From Dethiosulfovibrio russensis (GTDB taxonomy: Bacteria > Synergistota > Synergistia > Synergistales > Dethiosulfovibrionaceae): DNA of 64,000 nt. Both the position numbers and the translations under genes were made by a program. The stretch covers positions 248,001 to 312,000 of the forward strand of contig NZ_JAKGUG010000004.1 of assembly GCF_021568855.1 (NCBI RefSeq), in the 5' to 3' direction. Below the pieces are notes generated by a model, which was given only the letters and a program-made list of their open reading frames with translations, had not been told where the DNA came from and searched no databases. Positions within the stretch are counted from its first letter, which is position 1, and each line of letters begins with the position of its first letter. This document shows positions 16,890 to 25,008 of the stretch, piece by piece.

Positions 16890-17455
16890 GTGTCTGCCCT
16901 GTTTAAAAGACATCTTCCGTCGGGACAGCATATATCGGGGACATTATTCCTCAGCCACTCCGCACCGGGGTGACGTCCTAAAGCCAGCCAAGACGCGACC
17001 TGAAGATGAAGGCACTTCACGGTCGGACGACTGGCAGAGACATAGCGTATGCCTCCGACTCCTCCAGATCTGATAACCTCCCAGATAGGCCTTCTGTGTA
17101 ACCTCAGGAAACGTCTTTCCCCCGAAGAAATCAGCCCAAGACGGAGAATCCTGTGCTCAAGCTGAAAATCCCGCCAACCTTCTCTCCTGGACAGGAGAAA
17201 ATCTTCCAGGGAGGAAACTCCTCCCTGAGACTCCAGGGTCCCTAGGGATCGGCCCAGCCAGGGACAGGATAGCCAGAAGGTGGTGGGGAACGGGAATCCC
17301 TTCCTAAGAGGAAAACATCTCAGGACCTGAGGGGCACCCCAACGGCAACGGTGACCTACGCCGACGATAAAAGCAGGATCGAAATGCCTCCCTCCCATCT
17401 GACGAGAAATTATATCGATATCCCGCTTACTGGGCGAAGGGGCTCTTCCGGTCAT
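16886..17455 (-). CDS. DUF501 domain protein
   Basis: A 189-aa protein matching the DUF501 pattern: a Cys-containing GHRCRWGAPQVLRC segment, GFPFPTTFWLSCPWLGRSLGTLES (residues about 54-77), and a C-terminal SRPTVKCLHLQVASWLALGRHP segment with the conserved CLH. The function of the family is unknown; the conserved Cys and His could bind metal or be catalytic, which is inference. From memory, DUF501 genes in other bacteria often lie near septum genes (ftsB/divIC) or ppx; neither is here. It starts 5 nt after the S1-domain gene and its 3' end overlaps the tRNA promoter. Confidence 0.78.
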   Translation of the reverse strand: MTGRAPSPSKRDIDIISRQMGGRHFDPAFIVGVGHRCRWGAPQVLRCFPLRKGFPFPTTFWLSCPWLGRSLGTLESQGGVSSLEDFLLSRREGWRDFQLEHRILRLGLISSGERRFLRLHRRPIWEVIRSGGVGGIRYVSASRPTVKCLHLQVASWLALGRHPGAEWLRNNVPDICCPDGRCLLNRADT

Positions 17456-17460
17456 GAAAT

Positions 17461-17943
17461 CTAACGTCCGCCCTTCTTTCGTCCACCTCTCCCGCTCGAC
17501 TTGGCACTGTTCAAGGTGGCTATCTTCTCCTCGCTTTTCTTGAGGAAACTGGAGAGCTTCCTCTCGAAATCCTCTTCCGGAGTCTTCGGGGCCGAGTTCT
17601 CCCTGGAGAAGCCTCCGGACGGGCCTCCGCCCGATCCGCCTGGTTTGCGGAAAGGAGGTCTGCTGGGACGCGCGGGAGGTTCGGACATGGCCTTGATCGA
17701 CAGGTCGATACGCCCTTTGTCGTCGATCTTGATGACCTTTGCCGTGATTTCCTGCTCCGCCGAAACCACGTCGGACACGTTTTTGACGAAGTTGTGAGAC
17801 AGCTGAGATATATGGACCATGGCCCTCTGTCCTGTAGACAGACGGACGAAAGCTCCATAAGGCATAACCTGCTCAACCACTCCGGTAACTACGTCTCCCG
17901 GGCTTACCGAACTGTTCTCTTTGACATTTTTCTTTTCTTCCAT
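17461..17943 (-). CDS. S1-domain RNA-binding protein (YabR-like)
   Basis: ATG 17943 with AAGGGGA upstream gives 160 aa; an earlier in-frame ATG at 17979 lacks a ribosome site. Residues about 13-85 are a single S1 domain (VSPGDVVTGVVEQVMPYGAFVRLS, VHISQLS, VSAEQEITAKVIKIDDKGRIDLSIKA). The rest is a basic, Pro/Gly/Ser-rich tail ending GRGGRKKGGR, typical of RNA-binding tails. It is similar in layout to the small S1 proteins of Firmicutes (YabR/general stress protein 13), which associate with ribosomes or RNA. The exact role is unknown. It is followed at once by the DUF501 gene. Confidence 0.82.
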   Translation of the reverse strand: MEEKKNVKENSSVSPGDVVTGVVEQVMPYGAFVRLSTGQRAMVHISQLSHNFVKNVSDVVSAEQEITAKVIKIDDKGRIDLSIKAMSEPPARPSRPPFRKPGGSGGGPSGGFSRENSAPKTPEEDFERKLSSFLKKSEEKIATLNSAKSSGRGGRKKGGR

Positions 17944-17999
17944 TGCGTTCCCCTTGGGGTCTCCTTTCGTATCTCTCATAATAATATAGGTAATCTATA

Positions 18000-18572
18000 T
18001 CAAATCCATTTCCACGCCAGAGGAGGTCTCTTTCCGGGATCGGAGACGAGACACAACATCTGAGAGGAACTTCCTTGACAGGATGAATTATACCAGATAT
18101 AGAGATCGCCGCTCTCTTTCTCCAGCGCACTTTTTACGAGGCAATCCTTGATTATGGGGTAATAGACGGCCATGAGATCTTTCCGTCGATCGCCGCGAAG
18201 CCAATGGACCCTGTTTCTTCGGGACGAAGGCATTCTGGCTATTACGGCCAGACCGTTCCTTGCCTCGGTTCTTTCGGTCCGAAGGTTAATGGTCCCGACC
18301 GAGACATCGAAGGAGAGGGAGGTCTTCCCTCCCCTGGCCTTGGGAGGCGAAATGAAAAGATCCAGTTTTTTACCCTTAGCTCTCAAGCCCCTCCATTGAG
18401 CACACCGCGATACGGTGAGCTTGACCGGAGATCTGAGAGGATGAACCTCTACTGATCTGTCAGCGGACGAGACGGCCACCCTGCGGGGACCTTCGGGCAA
18501 GACAGCCCTGTGGATCGATACCCTGGACAGAAACAGCCTTTTTAGACCGCTTTTTACGGAATCGAGATCCAT
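18000..18572 (-). CDS. Unknown protein following the flagellar genes
   Basis: I do not recognise this 190-aa protein. It is basic, lacks a signal peptide or membrane segment, and has beta-strand-like stretches such as RRVAVSSADRSVEVHPLRSP and KTSLSFDVSVGTINLRTE, suggesting a small beta-rich domain, followed by a helical part (VYYPIIKDCLVKSALEKE). Some features recall PilZ-like folds, but the RxxxR and D/NxSxxG motifs are absent. It starts 5 nt after the preceding unknown gene (ATG 18572, GAGGG nearby) and so is probably the last gene of the fla/che run with its two unknown neighbours. Confidence 0.6.
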   Translation of the reverse strand: MDLDSVKSGLKRLFLSRVSIHRAVLPEGPRRVAVSSADRSVEVHPLRSPVKLTVSRCAQWRGLRAKGKKLDLFISPPKARGGKTSLSFDVSVGTINLRTERTEARNGLAVIARMPSSRRNRVHWLRGDRRKDLMAVYYPIIKDCLVKSALEKESGDLYIWYNSSCQGSSSQMLCLVSDPGKRPPLAWKWI

Positions 18573-18577
18573 GACCC

Positions 18578-19108
18578 TCAGTCCAGAGCTTCCACTGCCT
18601 TGGATATCCGATTGAATGGCTCCAGAAGCTCCATCGTCGAGGACAGATTAACCAGGAGGGATACCACCTTATCCAACACCTCCGCTTTTTCGACGGTGAC
18701 GCGATAAGGTGGCCCCATCAGATCGGTCTGAACCAAGAAGGTGTTCTCTTCCGGCAGGGGGACTGTAGCCCCGGGGCTGTCCAATGGGGCTCTGGAGGTG
18801 GAGTCGATAGACGCGGACAAAGACTTGGACATACGGACCAGCGGGAGAAGAACTCGACGGTCCTCGCACACCCATATATCGGGCTTTTCCTCCACCGCCT
18901 CCAGAAGACTTCCCAGAATAACGTCCTCCTGAATATATACGTCCAACGCTTCGCCGTAGAGGACCCTCTCCAGTTTTGTAGGCGACACCGGATCGGTATA
19001 CCTGAAGTCCAAGGGTATACCTCTGTCGTCCACCACGAGCAGAGCCCCTTTGAAAACGTCTCCGTCGGCCTCTACTCTGACGTAGCCTATGCTGGATCTA
19101 TCAGGCAT
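18578..19108 (-). CDS. Unknown protein in the fapA-downstream cluster
   Basis: ATG 19108 overlaps the stop of the small upstream gene (ATGCCTGA) with AGGGA 9 nt before it, giving 176 aa; the longer in-frame version would overlap that gene by 119 nt. The protein starts with a beta-rich domain (SIGYVRVEADGDVFKGALLVVDDRGIPLDFRYTDP) and ends with a helical segment of alternating hydrophobics (VSLLVNLSSTMELLEPFNRISKAVEALD). No membrane segment or recognised motif is seen. Its place after fliA-fapA suggests a motility- or surface-related role, which is inference. Confidence 0.62.
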   Translation of the reverse strand: MPDRSSIGYVRVEADGDVFKGALLVVDDRGIPLDFRYTDPVSPTKLERVLYGEALDVYIQEDVILGSLLEAVEEKPDIWVCEDRRVLLPLVRMSKSLSASIDSTSRAPLDSPGATVPLPEENTFLVQTDLMGPPYRVTVEKAEVLDKVVSLLVNLSSTMELLEPFNRISKAVEALD

Positions 19109-19400
19109 AGAATTCAAATCCCTCGCTTTTTTCCGATTCGTCCCCATCGTCGTCTCGGGATCCTCTTTTACCTCCACCGCCCCGTCTTCCGTTTTTTCCG
19201 GCGTCTCTGTCTCCGACACCGGGCCGCTGGGACTCGGCCGACTCCTCCCCGGTCTGGACGGAGGTGTTTTTGTGTTCGGCTTCCTCCACCGCCGCCTCGG
19301 ACTGAAGGGCCTGCTGGGCCGAGGATGACGGGTCCTTATGGTTCTGAGCGTTTTGTTCCATCTTCCAGAAAGACAGTTGATGGTCTATAGGATGTATCAT
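19101..19400 (-). CDS. Small low-complexity protein after fapA
   Basis: A 99-aa hydrophilic protein: an N-terminal conserved-looking part (MIHPIDHQLSFWKMEQNAQN), a Gln/Ala/Glu-rich middle and a Gly/Arg/Asp-rich charged tail. From memory, small proteins beginning with a PIDxQ segment followed by Gln-rich coil occur beside fliA in Firmicutes flagellar operons; this looks like one of them, but I cannot confirm it. The start is ATG 19400 with GGAGG 12 nt upstream; a competing ATG nearer the site reads only three codons. Its stop overlaps the next gene by 8 nt. Confidence 0.55.
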   Translation of the reverse strand: MIHPIDHQLSFWKMEQNAQNHKDPSSSAQQALQSEAAVEEAEHKNTSVQTGEESAESQRPGVGDRDAGKNGRRGGGGKRGSRDDDGDESEKSEGFEFYA

Positions 19401-19427
19401 CTCGGCATACGACCTCCTTCGGCCTCT

Positions 19428-21008
19428 CTACGGATCATAGGGCAGGGGTTTAAGCTCCCCGCCGTCATATCGGAAGGTGATGAACCGCATCTCTTCCCTC
19501 ACAAGGTAGGTTATCCCCCTCATGGTTATGGACACACCGGGATAGCATGTCTCCTTGACGTTCACTTTCGGATCGGATCTGCTTCTCTCTATCTTTAACT
19601 CAACTTCCTCCAGCTCCTTGGTCCAACCGTCTATCAGGGAGCGAAGCTGGAAACTTCCTTTTGTGAGCTTGAGCATTACGGTCCTTTTTTCCGTGTCCAG
19701 TTTTCCTGCCTTCTCAATTTTTTTCAAGAAGGCTATGTTGGTGTCTATCTGGTTCAGTTTTTCCTTGTTTTCCTCTATAAGAGAGCCTAATTCGTTCTTT
19801 CTATTGGCCAGATCGGGTGAAACACCTACGTGAACCTCGGTCTTCGTTCCCATCTGGCTGCCCAGGGTAACACAGCTGACCGATATCCCGGCCTGGACCT
19901 TGCCGCCTACGATCTGCCCTTTGCCTCCCCTGCTCCCGGCGATAACGGATTTTCCCGCCGATACGTTGCTGTGCATGATGGCGTCTTTGACCTGAAGGTT
20001 TTCGTCCACGTGGATGGTCGCCTTGTCTATATAACCGGCGGTAAGGGACCCCCCGCTTCGGATGTGCCCTTTGTTTCCTCCGGAAACCCCTATTTTGATT
20101 TCCAGATCCCCGTCGTTCTCTATGACCGCTCCCTCGACGACTCCTCCGATGGAGACGTTTCCGGAGGTCTTTATCTCGAATCCATCCCTGACGGCACCTT
20201 TTACGTCTACTGATCCGATGAAGTGGACGTTTCCGACGCTGTAATCCACGTCGCCGGGAACCACGTATACCGGCAGAACGTCCAACACGCTGCCCCTGAA
20301 GACCAGGTGCCCGTCTTGATCAGCATAGAGGGTGGTGCCGTCCTCCGATGGCCTCGTTCCATGACCGACCGGAAGTTTGCGGTCTTTGCCGTTTTTAGCC
20401 TTCACCGTTTTTCCGAACACGTTGATGCCGTTTTGTCCGTCGGTCTGAGGCACACGGGTAGCAAGAACCTGATCCTTATGGACTATGGTTACGGAGGAAA
20501 GTTCCTTGAGATCGACCTTTCCCCCCTCGTTTGTGCCTAGAGGGCGACTGCTTCCGAACTCCACTACGTATTCGACCTCGGCGTTACGGCCGTCGATAGC
20601 AGCATCGCCTCGGGCAACGTCGACCCACTGATCCGATATGTGCCCGTCGATTATGGACTGTAGAGCCGATTCGTCTATTCCATAGATGATGTTCTTAGTT
20701 TCCAGAGCATTTTTAAGATCCGACACTTTGGGCCACGGGGCGTCTCCTTCAGGAGGTTCCACGGAGATCTTGGCGATCATCGAGTCTCTGGATATCTCGA
20801 CCTTTATCTTGGCATCTTTTCTCGCCTCTCCTTGAGCGATTCTGGTCTTTTCGCCCGGGGTCTCCAGAGCCTTTTCTACCGCGTCGGATTCGAAGTTGGA
20901 GATCCTCTCTCTGGTCAAGAAATCCAACACCTCGGCTAGGGAGACCCCTTCTTCGACCGAGAGATAAACTCCCTCCTCGGTTTTCTCTATCGTCAGTCGC
21001 TCAGACAT
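19428..21008 (-). CDS. fapA: FapA family protein (DUF342, flagellar assembly protein A)
   Basis: ATG 21008 has GGAGG 6 nt upstream and gives 526 aa; the upstream in-frame start is inside fliA leader sequence. The protein has an N-terminal domain (1-170), a long right-handed beta-repeat core of Gly/Val-rich strands (YSVGNVHFIGSVDVKG, TSGNVSIGGVVEGAVIENDGDLEI, SAGKSVIAGSRGGKGQIVGG), then a coiled-coil (about 410-490, KNELGSLIEENKEKLNQIDTN) and a short C-terminal strand. This is the FapA/DUF342 layout. Members affect flagellar placement or assembly in some species, and their biochemical function is unclear. It follows fliA directly. Confidence 0.85.
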   Translation of the reverse strand: MSERLTIEKTEEGVYLSVEEGVSLAEVLDFLTRERISNFESDAVEKALETPGEKTRIAQGEARKDAKIKVEISRDSMIAKISVEPPEGDAPWPKVSDLKNALETKNIIYGIDESALQSIIDGHISDQWVDVARGDAAIDGRNAEVEYVVEFGSSRPLGTNEGGKVDLKELSSVTIVHKDQVLATRVPQTDGQNGINVFGKTVKAKNGKDRKLPVGHGTRPSEDGTTLYADQDGHLVFRGSVLDVLPVYVVPGDVDYSVGNVHFIGSVDVKGAVRDGFEIKTSGNVSIGGVVEGAVIENDGDLEIKIGVSGGNKGHIRSGGSLTAGYIDKATIHVDENLQVKDAIMHSNVSAGKSVIAGSRGGKGQIVGGKVQAGISVSCVTLGSQMGTKTEVHVGVSPDLANRKNELGSLIEENKEKLNQIDTNIAFLKKIEKAGKLDTEKRTVMLKLTKGSFQLRSLIDGWTKELEEVELKIERSRSDPKVNVKETCYPGVSITMRGITYLVREEMRFITFRYDGGELKPLPYDP

Positions 21009-21049
21009 GGTACACCTCCATATCGAATCATGGCCGAGGCTGGGCTCGC

Positions 21050-21796
21050 TCACCTGGATGCCGAAAGCCTAGCCTTCAGCGAGACGATGGCCTTTCCGTG
21101 TATCTGAGAGACCCTCGACTCGGTTACACCGAGGACAAGCCCTATCTCTTTAAGGGTCATCTCCTCTAGATAGTACATGGAAAGCACCAAACGCTCCCTC
21201 TCGGAGAGGCGATTCAATGCCCCTACCACCAGATCTATCTCTTCCCGGTTCTCCAGAAACTCCTGAGCGGAGGTTCCTGTGTCGGATAGCAGATCCCCTT
21301 TTTGAACGTCCCCTTCATCCAGGGACATGACCTCGTCCAGTGAAACAACGTATCCTCTCGACGCCAGGTTAAGCATCTCCCGGTAGGTCTTGTCGTCCAC
21401 GTCCATCTCCCTTTTGAGGGACTCGTCGTCGGGGGTTATTCCCTGAATCATAAGCCGTTCTGTGGCCCTCTCCAGACGTTGCAGCTTTTCCCTACCGGTC
21501 CTGGAAAACCAATCGCATTTTCTCAGTTCGTCCAGTACAGCTCCCCTTATTCTGGGAACTGCGAAGGTCTGGAAGGAAAAGCCTCTCTCTATCTCGAATC
21601 TGTCTATAGCGTCCAAAAGGCCCATCAATCCAAAACTTATTAGGTCTTCATAATCCAACCCCGATGGGGGGGTCACGGTCATTCGTGCCACGACGTACTT
21701 TACGAGAGGGATGTAGCGGCTTACTATCTCGTCTTTCTCGGAGGGATTCGACCGATATCTCTGCCACAGGGCCTCGTCCTCTTTGGATGGTGGCAT
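21050..21796 (-). CDS. fliA: Flagellar sigma factor FliA/SigD (sigma-28 family)
   Basis: A 248-aa sigma factor of FliA length. Region 2 shows DYEDLISFGLMGLLDAIDRFE and FQTFAVPRIRGAVLDELRKCDWF (the -10-recognising helix of the sigma-28 type), region 3 spans about 95-135, and region 4 shows LSERERLVLSMYYLEEMTLKEIGLVLGVTESRVSQIHGKA with the helix-turn-helix. FliA directs late flagellar and chemotaxis promoters. The start is ATG 21796 with GAGAGGGGG upstream. It lies after cheD, as sigD does in Bacillus. No anti-sigma flgM is in the window. Confidence 0.93.
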   Translation of the reverse strand: MPPSKEDEALWQRYRSNPSEKDEIVSRYIPLVKYVVARMTVTPPSGLDYEDLISFGLMGLLDAIDRFEIERGFSFQTFAVPRIRGAVLDELRKCDWFSRTGREKLQRLERATERLMIQGITPDDESLKREMDVDDKTYREMLNLASRGYVVSLDEVMSLDEGDVQKGDLLSDTGTSAQEFLENREEIDLVVGALNRLSERERLVLSMYYLEEMTLKEIGLVLGVTESRVSQIHGKAIVSLKARLSASR

Positions 21797-21849
21797 GGAA
21801 TTATCCCCCTCTCGAAATCCACCGAAAGATAAGCTCGGTATGGAACTAT

Positions 21850-21855
21850 ATTATA
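21850..21855 (-). promoter_or_regulatory. Possible internal promoter before fliA
   Basis: A perfect TATAAT lies in the 54-nt gap between cheD and fliA, overlapping the cheD stop codon. I find no convincing -35 at 16-18 nt and no extended -10 TG, and it does not fit the sigma-28 consensus. It could give fliA some expression independent of the long operon, or be chance. Confidence 0.25.
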
Positions 21856-22339
21856 TCCCCTGTTTGCCTGTGCCCAGGGTCTTGACGATCAATATCCAGT
21901 CATCCGTAGAAAATTCTACGCTCCGCCCTTTGTTTCCTCCAGTGTCCGAGGCCACAAGTTTTATTCCCGCCGACTTCAGGTTCTTCTCTGTCTCCTCGGC
22001 GTTTCTGGTCCCCACCGCAAGAAACCCCGACTTGGATCCCGGGACGTTGAACATCTGGGATCCACCGGCCATCTTGGCCTTCAAACGCTCTTTCTTGGCA
22101 CCGGCCTTCAACACCATGTCGATGAGGATGGGAACGGCTGTGTCGGCAAACTTCCCAGGCTTCGGAGTATCCTTGTCCTTTCTGCTCTCCGGCAGCATTA
22201 TGTGAGCCATGGCTGCCACCTTGGCTGTCTCGTCGTAGAGAACCAGACCGATGCAGGACCCAAGGCCAAGGGAGATGAGTTTGCCGGGGTGTTTAACAAG
22301 GACCGTGTCGGCCATCCCGACGTGTTGCCCTTTTTCCAT
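21851..22339 (-). CDS. cheD: Chemoreceptor glutamine deamidase CheD
   Basis: A 162-aa protein starting at ATG 22339, sharing one base with the cheC stop. LGLGSCIGLVLYD (about 26-38) carries the catalytic Cys, and MAHIMLP (about 44-50) the catalytic His; GGSQMF and a late VGTRN segment are also family features. CheD deamidates receptor glutamines and, in CheC-containing systems, binds CheC to boost its CheY-P phosphatase activity. The direct cheC-cheD coupling fits that partnership. Confidence 0.93.
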   Translation of the reverse strand: MEKGQHVGMADTVLVKHPGKLISLGLGSCIGLVLYDETAKVAAMAHIMLPESRKDKDTPKPGKFADTAVPILIDMVLKAGAKKERLKAKMAGGSQMFNVPGSKSGFLAVGTRNAEETEKNLKSAGIKLVASDTGGNKGRSVEFSTDDWILIVKTLGTGKQGI

Positions 22340-22965
22340 CAAAGCACCCCCAGTTTGGAGAGAAGGATCTCGAGAGCGCCGGGATCGGGGACCATCATTA
22401 TGTTTCCCTTGATATCAGCTCCCTCCTGTTCCAACTTCAAGGTAGTGTTTACCAAAAGGGCCAGTTCGCCGGATTGGGCAAAGATGGATGCGACGAACTC
22501 CAATATGGCCCCCAGCATATCGTGGGCCACTCCCGGCACCGAGATAGAAAGGGAGTCCGACCCTATCATACGGCTAACCGCATTAAGAAATGAACTCAAG
22601 ATTATGTTCCCGAGCTCGCTGAGGGCGCTGTCCCTCATCTCCTGGGGAAAGTCCCTTCCGTCCGTGTCCATTCTGGAGACGAACATGGCGTCCACCATCC
22701 CCTGGGCTGCTTCCTCGTCCTGTATAAAAATCAGGTTGCAGGGGAAGGCTCCCTCCGCATGGGTATAGACTGCGGCAACCAGGTCCTCCGGAGGACCGAA
22801 ATGCTCGGATACCTCGTAAATCGACACGAGCTCCACCCTGGGAACCCCCATATCAACCGGCTGAGCCAACATATCGGAGAGAGCTGTAGCGGCGTTACCC
22901 GCGCCTATATTTACAACTTCTCTTATAGCGTCAAGATGCAACGGACTGAAATCGGTATACTCCAT
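22339..22965 (-). CDS. cheC: CheY-P phosphatase CheC
   Basis: A 208-aa CheC with both phosphatase helices intact: AIREVVNIGAGNAATAL (first E..N pair, about 14-30) and ALSELGNIILSSFLNAV (second pair, about 113-130). CheC dephosphorylates CheY-P and is held by CheD for adaptation. Two complete sites distinguish it from CheX and contrast with the altered sites in the FliY of this window, so CheC is the more likely main phosphatase here. It lies between cheA and cheD, with no cheW before it. Confidence 0.92.
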   Translation of the reverse strand: MEYTDFSPLHLDAIREVVNIGAGNAATALSDMLAQPVDMGVPRVELVSIYEVSEHFGPPEDLVAAVYTHAEGAFPCNLIFIQDEEAAQGMVDAMFVSRMDTDGRDFPQEMRDSALSELGNIILSSFLNAVSRMIGSDSLSISVPGVAHDMLGAILEFVASIFAQSGELALLVNTTLKLEQEGADIKGNIMMVPDPGALEILLSKLGVL

Positions 22966-22980
22966 CGTCCCTATCTACTC

Positions 22981-24993
22981 CTAAGCCCTTACTTTAAGGG
23001 AAGCCACGTCCAGTATGAGAGCGACGTTGCCATCTCCCAAGATGGTGGCTCCGGCTATTCCCTTTATTTTGGACAAAAGCCTTCCAAGCGATTTAATCAC
23101 TATTTCCTGTTGACCCACCAGGGCGTCCACAACAAAGCCGATCTTGTTTCTGCCGGCCCTGACGACCACCACGGGATACTCGTTTCTCTCCTCGTCGTCC
23201 CTTACCGCGTCGAGGGTGGACGCCAGATCTCCCAGGGTGAGGACCTCTCCTCTGAGCAGAGTGACGGGACGACCGTGCATTCTCTTCATGTCCTCTTCAC
23301 GTACCAGAATGGTTTCGTCCACGTTCTCCAGAGGTATGGCGTAGGTCTCGTTTCCGACCCTAACCAACAATGCCAGGACTATAGCCAAGGTGAGAGGGAG
23401 CCTTATGTAGACGTTGGTGCCCTCTCCGACCTTCGAACGGACCTCGAACTGTCCTCCCAGGGCCTCGACTTTGCGTTTGACCGCGTCCATACCGACCCCT
23501 CTGCCGGAGAGATCGGTAACCTCTTTGGCCATGCTGAATCCCGGGAGGAAGACAAATTGGATTATCTCGTCGTCGGACATCTCCGCCAACGCCTCTTCTG
23601 TGACCATCCCGCGTTCTACCGCTTTTTTGCCTACCGCCACAGGGTCTATGCCCTTTCCGTCGTCGGCCACCTCTATTATGACGCTGTTGCCTTCCTGATA
23701 GGCGGCGATGCGTATGGTTCCCTGAGCAGGCTTACCGGCAGCCTTTCGGATCTCCGGGGTCTCCACCCCGTGATCGACGGAGTTTCTTATGAGATGGACC
23801 ATGGGATCGCCTATCTCGTCGATTACGGTTCGATCCAGCTCCGTTTCCTGCCCCTCTATCACGAGCTCGACGTCCTTGCCGAGATTCTTGGAGATGTCCC
23901 TTATGAGCCGGGGGAAACGATCGAAGATGAAGGAAACCGGGACCATACGAAGCTTGGTGACAAGCTCCTGGATGTCGCCGGAGATCCTACCCAGCTGAGA
24001 GAGGGGCTCGTCGAACTCCCTCAGCTTGGACTCGAGAACCAGACGTTCTATGCGGGCTTTTCCTATCACCAGCTCGCCTACCAGATTCATCAGGCTGTCC
24101 AGGCGACCTATGTCAACCCTCACGGTCTGAGAGGTTTTCTTGGCCTTCGGAGCCTTCTTAGTTTTGGGAGCTTCATCCGCCTGCTTAGTTTGGGGGGGCG
24201 CTGCGGCGGCCTTAGCGGGTTTTTCCTCGGAGACCGCGACCTCCTCGGATACTTCCCCTTTCTCCACCTCCCAGGGCAGAACCTCGGTCTCGACCACTTC
24301 GCTGACTGACATCACCGCGTTTTTAACGACGTCCGCCTCGTCCTTGGTTCCTATATACACGATGAAAGAGTGATCGAACTGCTCTTTTTCCAGATCGTCG
24401 ACGGAGGGATCGCATTTCACGATCTCTCCCATCTCCTCAAGGCGGCTTACGACCATATATGCCCTGGCTGCTTTCAGAAGACACTCTTTATCCAAGACCA
24501 CCTTGACCTCGTAGACGGCCAGCCCCATCTTAGTAGCGTCTACAAGCCATTCCTTTTCCTGATCAGAGAGCTCCGTTTCCTCCGTGCCTTTTTCCACCGA
24601 AGAGGGCTCTACGTTTTCCTCTCTCAGCTGAGCTACCAGGGAAGAGATATCGGTGTCCTGATCGGTTCCTCCGTCTCTGATCGCGTCAACCATGGACTGC
24701 ATGAGGTCGAGGCTCTGAAAAAGATGGTCTATATCGTCGTCGGTTAGGTCCTCGTCGCCGCTTCTGACCTTTGAGAAACGGTCCTCCAACGCATGGGTAA
24801 GCTCGGCCATATGCTTAAAACCCATCGTGGCGGACATACCCTTCAAAGTGTGAGCCGTCCTGAATATCTCGTCTATCGTGTCGCGACTGCGACGGTCCTG
24901 CTCGACCGCCAATATAAGCTCATTCAGTTGCTGGAGGTTATCGGTCGCCTCGTCGAGGTAGGCTCCCAGGTACTGGCTCATATCGGTAGACAT
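22981..24993 (-). CDS. cheA: Chemotaxis histidine kinase CheA
   Basis: A 670-aa kinase. Domains in order: HPt P1 with phospho-accepting His48 in FRTAHTLKGMS; a CheY/CheB-binding P2-like region (about 140-235); an Ala/Lys/Pro-rich linker (250-285); P3 dimer helices beginning VRVDIGRLDSLMNLVGELV; the P4 ATPase with HLIRNSVDHGVE (N box), VADDGKGID (G1) and GRGVGMDAV (G2); and a CheW-like P5 (about 530-670). It phosphorylates CheY and CheB in response to receptors. The start is ATG 24993 with GGAG upstream. It lies between cheB and cheC. Confidence 0.95.
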   Translation of the reverse strand: MSTDMSQYLGAYLDEATDNLQQLNELILAVEQDRRSRDTIDEIFRTAHTLKGMSATMGFKHMAELTHALEDRFSKVRSGDEDLTDDDIDHLFQSLDLMQSMVDAIRDGGTDQDTDISSLVAQLREENVEPSSVEKGTEETELSDQEKEWLVDATKMGLAVYEVKVVLDKECLLKAARAYMVVSRLEEMGEIVKCDPSVDDLEKEQFDHSFIVYIGTKDEADVVKNAVMSVSEVVETEVLPWEVEKGEVSEEVAVSEEKPAKAAAAPPQTKQADEAPKTKKAPKAKKTSQTVRVDIGRLDSLMNLVGELVIGKARIERLVLESKLREFDEPLSQLGRISGDIQELVTKLRMVPVSFIFDRFPRLIRDISKNLGKDVELVIEGQETELDRTVIDEIGDPMVHLIRNSVDHGVETPEIRKAAGKPAQGTIRIAAYQEGNSVIIEVADDGKGIDPVAVGKKAVERGMVTEEALAEMSDDEIIQFVFLPGFSMAKEVTDLSGRGVGMDAVKRKVEALGGQFEVRSKVGEGTNVYIRLPLTLAIVLALLVRVGNETYAIPLENVDETILVREEDMKRMHGRPVTLLRGEVLTLGDLASTLDAVRDDEERNEYPVVVVRAGRNKIGFVVDALVGQQEIVIKSLGRLLSKIKGIAGATILGDGNVALILDVASLKVRA

Positions 24994-25008
24994 GTCCTAT
25001 CATCTCCT

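Noticed and set aside
19109-19219. N-terminal extension of the 176-aa unknown protein
   Set aside because: The extra 37 residues are out-of-frame reading of the small gene 19101-19400; ATG 19108 overlaps that stop and has AGGGA upstream.
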